Part shown: piece by piece, positions 17,187-22,814 of the stretch
Numbering within the stretch: position 1 is the first letter of the stretch
Layout: each line of letters starts with the position of its first letter
Assembly (NCBI RefSeq): GCF_002946835.1
Contig: NZ_CP026652.1
Span: 4,898,001-4,962,000 of the forward strand
From: Streptomyces dengpaensis
GTDB lineage: Bacteria > Actinomycetota > Actinomycetes > Streptomycetales > Streptomycetaceae
Length of the DNA stretch: 64,000 nucleotides
Reading direction: 5' to 3'
The notes under the pieces: generated by a model
Seen by the model: only the letters and a program-made list of their open reading frames with translations
Database searches by the model: none
What the model was told of the DNA's origin: nothing
Position numbers and translations under genes: made by a program

Positions 17187-17966
17187 TCACCGTACGCGGT
17201 ACTCCCGCCCCCTCCCGCGGAACAGCTCCTCCTGGCGCCGTGCGGGAAGATTCCCGAGAGAGATGAGCTGGGGCGCGTGGGCGAGGGCCTGCGCGCGTGC
17301 GGCCTCCTTGGCCAGCCACAACGCCCGCACGGTCCCCTGCACGGCCTCCGCCGGATACGAGGCGATCACGCCGGCACACGAGACGGCCGCCGCCAACGCC
17401 CCACCGTCCGGCGCGAGTTCCGACACCAGCCCCACCTCATACGCCCGCCGCGCGGACACCCGCTCGGCCGTCCCCATCAACGCCATCCGCGCCACCTCCC
17501 CGAACGGCATCCGCTGCGCCATGGAGATGGACTCGTACGCGCTGACCATCCCGTAGGTGGTGTGCGGATCGAAGAAGGTCGCGCTCTCGCCGGCGACGAC
17601 GAACTCCGACTCCCCGAGGAGATAGAAGGCGCCCCCGCAGGCCATCCCCTCCACGGCGGCGATGACGGGCTTCCACAGGTCGTTCGCCTTCGGCCCGATC
17701 GCGACGAGCGGATCGTCCACCATGTAGGGAGAGTTGGGCTGCTGCACGACCACGTCCCGGTCGATCCCCGTGCAGAAGGCCCGCGTGCCCGCCCCGGTGA
17801 TGACGAGGGCCCGTACGGTGTCGTCGTACCGGAACTCCCGCCAGGCGACGGCAAGTTCGGCGGCCAGGTCGAGATCGATGGCGTTGAGCTTCTCGGGCCG
17901 GTCGAGGGTGAGGACGGCGACCCCGGTGTCCTTGTCGGCGGCAACGCGCAGGCCTCCACCACTCAT
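17187..17966 (-). CDS. Enoyl-CoA hydratase/isomerase family protein
   Basis: 259 aa from ATG 17966, overlapping the DUF35 stop by 4 bp. Crotonase fold: VAVLTLDRPEKLNAIDLDLA, GTRAFCTGIDRD (an atypical oxyanion loop, CTG rather than CAG), AAVEGMACGGAFYLLGESEF, FFDPHTTYGMVSAYES. The usual catalytic Glu pair is not obvious; FFDPHTTYG resembles the EchA20-type and related ring-hydrolase or hydratase relatives. Third gene of a thiolase-DUF35-crotonase operon, the arrangement expected for side-chain or ring beta-oxidation. Confidence 0.83.
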   Translation of the reverse strand: MSGGGLRVAADKDTGVAVLTLDRPEKLNAIDLDLAAELAVAWREFRYDDTVRALVITGAGTRAFCTGIDRDVVVQQPNSPYMVDDPLVAIGPKANDLWKPVIAAVEGMACGGAFYLLGESEFVVAGESATFFDPHTTYGMVSAYESISMAQRMPFGEVARMALMGTAERVSARRAYEVGLVSELAPDGGALAAAVSCAGVIASYPAEAVQGTVRALWLAKEAARAQALAHAPQLISLGNLPARRQEELFRGRGREYRVR

Positions 17967-18388
17967 GGCCGCTCCAGGACCCAGCGGGGTACGGACACAC
18001 CATCGCTGTCCGTGAAGACCACCTGCACGCGCGCCCCGATCCGAATCCGTTCCGGGGAAAGGGAGTTGAGAGGCTCTCCGGGGCCACTCACCAGATTCCC
18101 CACGAGCCGTATCCTCGGCGCCTCTACCAGCTCCACCACGATCGCGTTGTACGGGGCCTGCTCCGCGTAGCCGGGAAGCAGTGGGGGATGCGGGATGACG
18201 TACGACCACACGCGCCCCCTCCCGCTCATCCTGCGCCACTCGCTCGCGAAGGAGCGGCAGTGCGGGCAGCAGGGCCGGGGCGGAAAACGGAGCTCGCCGC
18301 AGTCGGCGCACGCCTGGACGCGGAGTTCGCCTTGGGCGGCGTACTGCCAGAAGGGCGCGCCGTCGTCGTCGACGACAGGTGTCAGCAT
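17963..18388 (-). CDS. DUF35 OB-fold/zinc-ribbon protein (ChsH2-like)
   Basis: 141 aa. Zinc ribbon CADC and CPHC at about residues 27-45, then an OB-fold (RVWSYVIPHPPLLPGYAEQAPY). AGGAG lies 6 bp before ATG 18388, one base after the thiolase stop. Immediate adjacency to a Cys-less thiolase-like gene strongly suggests a complex like ChsH2-Ltp2, in which the DUF35 domain positions the acyl-CoA for retro-aldol cleavage. Confidence 0.87.
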   Translation of the reverse strand: MLTPVVDDDGAPFWQYAAQGELRVQACADCGELRFPPRPCCPHCRSFASEWRRMSGRGRVWSYVIPHPPLLPGYAEQAPYNAIVVELVEAPRIRLVGNLVSGPGEPLNSLSPERIRIGARVQVVFTDSDGVSVPRWVLERP

Positions 18389-18389
18389 C

Positions 18390-19538
18390 TCAACTCCTCA
18401 GGAGAAGGGCGGAGGTCGGGACCCCTTCCCCCGCCGTGACCAGGCAGGTGGCGGCCCCGGGCACCTGCGCGGTACTGGTGCCCCGCAGTTGCTTCACGCC
18501 CTCGTTGATGAGGTTGAAGCCGTGGACGTAGGCCTCGGAGAGCCCGCCCCCGCCGGTGTTGATGGGCAGCCGCCCTCCCATCTCCAGCGCGCCCCCCTCC
18601 GTGAAGGCCGCGCCCTCGCCCCTGCCGCAGAAGCCGTAGCCCTCCAGGGACAGGGGTATCAGCGGCGTGAACGCGTCGTAGATCTGCGCCACATCCACGT
18701 CGTCCGGCGTGAAGTCGGCGTGTTTCCACAGGTGTCGGGCGGCGGTCCAGGCAGGCCCGGTGAGCGGGTCGTCGTTCCAGTAATTCACCATGCCGTGGTG
18801 CTGGGCGGGCAGCCCCTGGGCGGCGGAGTGGACGTACACGGGCCGTTGCGGGCAGTCCCGGGCCCGCTCGGCGGACACGACGACACATGCCAACGCGCCA
18901 TCGGTCTCAAGGCAGTTGTCGTAAAGGCAGAGGGGCTCGCTGATCCACCGGGAGGTCATGTACATCTCCCGGGTGAGGGGCCGCTCGTACATGATCGCGG
19001 CGGGGTTCTGGTTGGCCCTGTTCCGGCAGGCGAGGGCGACATGGAACAGGTGGTCCCGTGTGGCCCCGTACTCATGCATGTAGCGGCGTGCCAGCATGGC
19101 GATCTCGTCGGCGGGCCGGAGGAGCCCGAAGGGCCGGGTCCACTGGGCCGGGGTGGGCAGTTGGGAGGCCGTGTTTTTCCACGGACGCGGCCCGGACCCC
19201 CTCTTCCGCGACCGCCAGGCGACGCCGACCGTCGCCTGACCGGCGGCGATGGCGGCGGCGAGATGCGCGACGGTGGCGCAGGAGCCGCCGCCCCCGTACC
19301 CGACCTTGCTGAAGAAGGTGAGGTCGCCAAGACCGACGGCCTTGGCCACCTCCACCTCGTCCGTCTCCTCCATGGTGTAGGAGGCGAGCCCGTCGACTTC
19401 GGCGGGCGCGATCCCGGCGTCGTCGAGGGCGGCGAGGATCGCCCGGCAGGCCAAGGCCTTCTCGGACTCGGGGAGTTGCTTGGCGAAGGGGGTCTGCCCG
19501 ATCCCGACGACGGCTGTGGCGTCCTTGATCCCTGGCAT
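18390..19538 (-). CDS. Thiolase-like protein (Ltp2-type aldolase candidate)
   Basis: 382 aa. Signatures: AVVGIGQTPFAKQLPESE, KVGYGGGGSCATVAHLAAAI, RRYMHEYGATRDHLFHVA, VAQIYDAFTPLIPLSLEGYG and NTGGGGLSEAYVHG. Aligning on the helix after the active-site loop, the single Cys falls about four residues away from the thiolase nucleophile position, where a Gly stands. It therefore looks like an aldolase/lyase relative rather than a true thiolase. First gene of the thiolase-DUF35-hydratase operon; two regulon palindromes lie upstream. Together with the FadD3-like ligase across the divergent promoter it forms a complete activation-and-cleavage set. Confidence 0.87.
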   Translation of the reverse strand: MPGIKDATAVVGIGQTPFAKQLPESEKALACRAILAALDDAGIAPAEVDGLASYTMEETDEVEVAKAVGLGDLTFFSKVGYGGGGSCATVAHLAAAIAAGQATVGVAWRSRKRGSGPRPWKNTASQLPTPAQWTRPFGLLRPADEIAMLARRYMHEYGATRDHLFHVALACRNRANQNPAAIMYERPLTREMYMTSRWISEPLCLYDNCLETDGALACVVVSAERARDCPQRPVYVHSAAQGLPAQHHGMVNYWNDDPLTGPAWTAARHLWKHADFTPDDVDVAQIYDAFTPLIPLSLEGYGFCGRGEGAAFTEGGALEMGGRLPINTGGGGLSEAYVHGFNLINEGVKQLRGTSTAQVPGAATCLVTAGEGVPTSALLLRS

Positions 19539-19578
19539 GCGTCGTACACCTCCGCAGACGTCCTGATGCTCCCGGTGG

Positions 19579-19593
19579 CTGACAGGGCGTCAG
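19579..19593. promoter_or_regulatory. Regulon palindrome, copy 7
   Basis: CTGACAGGGCGTCAG, one mismatch, 40 bp upstream of the thiolase-like gene (minus strand). Confidence 0.75.
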
Positions 19594-19605
19594 GCTACAG
19601 CTAAT

Positions 19606-19620
19606 CTGACGGGTAGTCAG
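19606..19620. promoter_or_regulatory. Regulon palindrome, copy 8
   Basis: CTGACGGGTAGTCAG, one mismatch, 21 bp upstream of the ligase GTG. Centre 27 bp from copy 7. Confidence 0.75.
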
Positions 19621-19641
19621 CTAGTGGGCGGGAGGTCGGCT

Positions 19642-21222
19642 GTGCGCGGAGACCTGGAGTGGGGCAGCATCCCGGGACTGGTGCGGTCGGCGGCGACGCG
19701 CTTCGCCGGCCGCGAGGCGGTCGTCGAGGGCCGTACCCGTATCTCGTACGAGGAGCTGGGCGCCCGCGTCGAACGCGCGGCGGCGGCGTGCATGGCGAGC
19801 GGGGTGCGCAGGGGCGACCGCGTCGCCATCTGGGCCCCGAACACCCTCGACTGGATCGTCTCCGCCCTCGGCGCGGTGTCGGCGGGGGCCGTACTGGTCC
19901 CCCTGAACACGCGCTACAAGGGGAGTGAGGCGGCGTATGTCCTTGAGCGGAGCCGGGCGCGCCTGCTCTTCGTGACGGGAACCTTCCTGGGGACGTCGTA
20001 TGTGGCGTCCCTGCGCCGAGCGGCGGGCGACGGCCCGGGAGAGGGTCCTCTGCCCGGCCTCCCGCACCTGGAACAGGCGGTGGTGCTCGCGGACGACGCC
20101 CCCGCCGGCTTCCGTACCTGGAAGGACTTCCTGGCGGGCGGGGAGGGGGTAGGGACGGCGGAGGTACTCAGGCGGGAGGCGGCCCTGTCCGGCTCCTCCC
20201 CCTCGGACATCATCTTCACCTCGGGGACCACGGGCCGCCCGAAGGGCGTGGTGATCACCCACGCGCAGACGCTGAGGGCGTACGAGGTGTGGAGCGAGCT
20301 GGCCGGGCTGAGGCGGGGCGACCGCTACCTGATCGTGAACCCCTTCTTCCACACCTTCGGCTACAAGGCGGGCATCGTGGCCTGCCTGATGCGCGGGGCG
20401 ACGATGATCCCGCAGCCGGTGTTCGACGTGGATACGGTGCTCGCGAACGTCGCGTCGGAACGCGTCTCGGTCCTCCCCGGCCCGCCCACCCTCCACCAGT
20501 CGTTGCTGGACCACCCCTCCCGGGAAGCGTACGACCTCTCGGCGTTGAGGCTGGTCGTGACGGGCGCGGCGGTGGTGCCGCTGCGCCTGGTGGAACGCCT
20601 GCGCTCGGAACTCGGCGTGGGCACGGTCCTGACGGCGTACGGCCTCTCCGAGGCAAGCGGCATCGTCACGATGTGCCGCCGCGGCGACCCACCGTCGGTG
20701 ATCGCCTCGACCTCGGGCCGCGCGATCCCGGGCACGGAGATACGGGTCGACGCACCCCTCGGCTCGCCCGGCGATGTCCTGGTCCGCGGCTTCAACGTCA
20801 TGCGCGGTTACTACGAGGACGAGGCGGCGACGGCGGAGGTGCTGGGGGAGGACGGGTGGCTGCGGACGGGGGATGTGGGGGTGACGGACGCCGACGGCAA
20901 TCTCCGCATCACGGACCGCATCAAGGACATGTTCATCGTCGGCGGCTTCAACGCGTACCCGGCGGAAATAGAGCAGCTGCTGGGCCTGCATCCCGATGTG
21001 GCGGACGTGGCGGTGATCGGCGTCCCTGACGGACGCCTGGGCGAGGTCGGCAAGGCGTTCGTGGTCCGCCGGGCGGGTGCCGTCGTGACGGCCGACGACC
21101 TCATCGCGTGGTCGCGACGGGAGATGGCGAACTACAAGGTGCCGCGGGTGGTGGAGTTCGTGGGGGAGCTACCGCGGAACGCGAGCGGGAAGGTGGTCAA
21201 GGGGGAGTTGCGGGGGTGGTGA
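19642..21222 (+). CDS. FadD3-like acyl-CoA synthetase (AMP-forming)
   Basis: 526 aa from GTG 19642, with GGGAGG 6 bp upstream; a GTG at 19624 lies too close to the palindrome. Adenylate-forming motifs: FTSGTTGRPKGV, YGLSEASG, TGDVGVTDADGNLRITDR and GKVVKGEL with the catalytic Lys. The stretch NPFFHTFGYKAGIVACLMRG is characteristic of the FadD3/HIP-CoA synthetase group, which activates the hydroindane propionate left after steroid A/B-ring removal. That substrate is inference from family. It is divergent from the thiolase/DUF35/hydratase operon and shares its two operators. Confidence 0.87.
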   Translation: MRGDLEWGSIPGLVRSAATRFAGREAVVEGRTRISYEELGARVERAAAACMASGVRRGDRVAIWAPNTLDWIVSALGAVSAGAVLVPLNTRYKGSEAAYVLERSRARLLFVTGTFLGTSYVASLRRAAGDGPGEGPLPGLPHLEQAVVLADDAPAGFRTWKDFLAGGEGVGTAEVLRREAALSGSSPSDIIFTSGTTGRPKGVVITHAQTLRAYEVWSELAGLRRGDRYLIVNPFFHTFGYKAGIVACLMRGATMIPQPVFDVDTVLANVASERVSVLPGPPTLHQSLLDHPSREAYDLSALRLVVTGAAVVPLRLVERLRSELGVGTVLTAYGLSEASGIVTMCRRGDPPSVIASTSGRAIPGTEIRVDAPLGSPGDVLVRGFNVMRGYYEDEAATAEVLGEDGWLRTGDVGVTDADGNLRITDRIKDMFIVGGFNAYPAEIEQLLGLHPDVADVAVIGVPDGRLGEVGKAFVVRRAGAVVTADDLIAWSRREMANYKVPRVVEFVGELPRNASGKVVKGELRGW

Positions 21223-21290
21223 GGGGGCCCGGGGCTACCGATGCATCGGCGCGCCAGGCGAGGGTGTAGAACGCGTAGTACGCTCGCTGT

Positions 21291-21575
21291 ATGGGCAGTA
21301 ACAGGGAAGTCCCGCTCCGGGAGCTCAATCAGCAGACCTCGCGCGTCATGGCCCGCGTCGAGGCGGGGGAGACGGTCACCATCACCAAGGACGGTGTGCC
21401 GATAGGGGACATCGTTCCGCACGGGGTGCGAGGCGGGGTTCGCACGGGGCGGCCCGCGTATGCCTTCAGGACCGACCCCATGGGGCTGCTCGACCTTCCT
21501 GACCTGGGCGGACCGGCGCTGAGCGACGACGAGATCGACGAGACGCTGCGAGGAATGGGCGCAGGTAATGACTGA
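21291..21575 (+). CDS. Type II antitoxin, Phd/YefM family
   Basis: 94 aa. N-terminal Phd/YefM DNA-binding fold (VPLRELNQQTSRVMARVEAG, then ETVTITKDGVPIGDIVP), followed by a disordered C-terminal part that would wrap the toxin. It overlaps the downstream PIN-domain toxin gene by 8 bp, the standard layout with antitoxin first. Expected to repress its own promoter. Confidence 0.88.
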   Translation: MGSNREVPLRELNQQTSRVMARVEAGETVTITKDGVPIGDIVPHGVRGGVRTGRPAYAFRTDPMGLLDLPDLGGPALSDDEIDETLRGMGAGND

Positions 21576-22020
21576 GGTCGCCGTGGCCATCGCCGACACC
21601 AACGCGCTCTACCGCCTGTTCACGCCGAAGGACCCGCGCCATGCCGCACACCGCGAGGCTCTCGCTCAGGTCGGTCATCTCGTCGTGTCGCCTATGGTCC
21701 TCACCGAACTCGACTACCTGCTCACGGAGCGGGTGGGCCCCAGAGCGTCGATGAACGCCCTGGACTTCATCGCCGGCCAGGCGGAGGCGCGGCGCTTCGA
21801 GATGCCGGACGCGGCGCCGCACCTTCGTGGCGCGATGGCGGTGATGCGTGGCTATGAAGACGCCGGAGGCGGCAAGGGAGTTGGGCTCGCGGACGCCATG
21901 AACGTGGTCCTGGCGGCCGCCTTCCAGACCACCTCGATCTTCACCACGGAGCGCCACTTCCGCATGATGCGGCCCCTCACGGGGGAGGGGGCGTTCCGGC
22001 TTCTGCCGGGTGACATCTGA
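21568..22020 (+). CDS. PIN-domain toxin, VapC family
   Basis: 150 aa. PIN nuclease acidic residues: Asp in IADTNALYRLF, Glu in LTELDYLL, Asp in GLADAMNVVLAA; TTERHF near the end carries the last conserved position. Expected to cleave RNA when released from the antitoxin upstream. The pair lies at the junction between the catabolic genes and afsS, a typical place for an acquired cassette. Confidence 0.87.
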   Translation: MTEVAVAIADTNALYRLFTPKDPRHAAHREALAQVGHLVVSPMVLTELDYLLTERVGPRASMNALDFIAGQAEARRFEMPDAAPHLRGAMAVMRGYEDAGGGKGVGLADAMNVVLAAAFQTTSIFTTERHFRMMRPLTGEGAFRLLPGDI

Positions 22021-22049
22021 CGTGTGCGGCCCCATCGGTGAGGTGCTTG

Positions 22050-22196
22050 TCAGGGCTGGTGGCTGTCCAATGGGGCCGCGACCGTGTCCTGCGGGCTCAC
22101 CGGCACGCTGTTGTCGGCCAGCGCCGGGCTCGCGGCGGCGGCGGTGGCGCCCAGTACCAGGGCGATGGTGGCGACGATCTTCTTGGTGCGGGTCAT
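22050..22196 (-). CDS. Small secreted peptide precursor (48 aa) with an AfsS-like LDSH motif
   Basis: ATG 22196 with AGGAG upstream (spacing about 5); the longer open frame to 22289 lacks such a site. Residues 1-27 form a clear signal peptide (MTRTKKIVATIALVLGATAA then a hydrophobic stretch ending SPALA). The predicted mature peptide has only about 21 residues and ends TVAAPLDSHQP. That end resembles the TTLDSHAPVPP repeat of AfsS encoded just upstream. No homologue is known to me; it may be exported by Sec and act outside or be a diverged AfsS-related fragment. It is downstream of afsS on the same strand, with a 182-bp gap. Confidence 0.7.
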   Translation of the reverse strand: MTRTKKIVATIALVLGATAAAASPALADNSVPVSPQDTVAAPLDSHQP

Positions 22197-22378
22197 CTCG
22201 GCTCCTGTTGGGGAGGGGACTTCCGAACACCGAGTGACGCTAGCGTCAGGGGGGACGATTGTTCGAGTCAGTCGAACGGCTCCCGCCATGGATCGACCTG
22301 AACCTCCCCCTTGACACGCCTCGGCCGCGACGGCTCCCCCTCCGCGCCGCCGCGGCCGATCCCCGTCGGGATGGAGGT

Positions 22379-22609
22379 CTACTTGTTGTCCAGGTCCAGC
22401 GCCGGCGGGACGGGTGCGTGGCTGTCCAGGGTGGTGATGGCGTCCCCGCTGGGGGGGACGGGCGCGTGGCTGTCCATCGTGGTGATGGAGTCCCCACTTG
22501 GCGCGGGCGCGTGACTGTCATCCGTGGTGGCGACGGCGTCCGCGCTGGGCGGAACGGGCGCGTGGCTGTCCAGGGTGGTGATGTCCTCGTTCTTCTTGGC
22601 ATCGCTCAT
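22379..22609 (-). CDS. afsS: AfsS, small activator of secondary metabolism
   Basis: 76 aa, almost entirely four copies of a 15-17 residue repeat of the type TTLDSHAPVPPS (variants TTDDSHAPAP and TTMDSHAPVPP). This matches AfsS, the small sigma-factor-like protein whose transcription is switched on by phosphorylated AfsR in S. coelicolor and which raises antibiotic production. S. coelicolor AfsS is slightly shorter (63 aa), so this version appears to have an extra repeat. It sits directly downstream of afsR with AfsR-box-like repeats in between. Confidence 0.93.
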   Translation of the reverse strand: MSDAKKNEDITTLDSHAPVPPSADAVATTDDSHAPAPSGDSITTMDSHAPVPPSGDAITTLDSHAPVPPALDLDNK

Positions 22610-22647
22610 TGCTGAGAACTCCCATGGAATTGAAGGTCTTCTGTACG

Positions 22648-22693
22648 GAGCGCCCGTTCGGCAACTCCCCCGTGGGTCGCCGAACGGGCGCTC
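22648..22693. terminator. 15-bp perfect hairpin in the afsR-afsS interval
   Basis: GAGCGCCCGTTCGGC (22648-22662) pairs perfectly with 22679-22693, leaving a 16-base loop. It lies between the AfsR-box-like repeats and the afsS start, so it is either the afsR terminator or a leader structure of afsS. No T-run follows. Confidence 0.65.
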
Positions 22694-22781
22694 CTGGGCC
22701 GTTCACCATATAAGTGAGGCCCACGCCGATCCGTCTGCCCCCCGACGCGACGGCTCGATGTACCGAGACTGGCAGTTGCCC

Positions 22782-22799
22782 ATAAACGTTCGATGAACG
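22782..22799 (-). promoter_or_regulatory. AfsR-type direct repeats upstream of afsS
   Basis: On the minus strand CGTTCAT and CGTTTAT are spaced 11 bp start to start, the classic SARP operator geometry, just after the afsR stop. In S. coelicolor AfsR binds comparable heptamers overlapping the afsS -35 region. Confidence 0.75.
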
Positions 22800-22814
22800 C
22801 CGCCCGGTACCGCC

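Noticed and set aside
22235..22248. TGACGCTAGCGTCA palindrome upstream of the small secreted peptide gene as a thirteenth regulon site
   Set aside because: The half-sites are 4 bp apart instead of 3 and the outer C/G pair is missing, so dimer geometry differs. It is kept only as a possible distant variant.
22261..22277. GTTCGA-N5-TCGAAC as a LexA (SOS) box
   Set aside because: The actinobacterial LexA box has GAAC before GTTC; here the half-sites are in the opposite order. More likely a weak hairpin after afsS.
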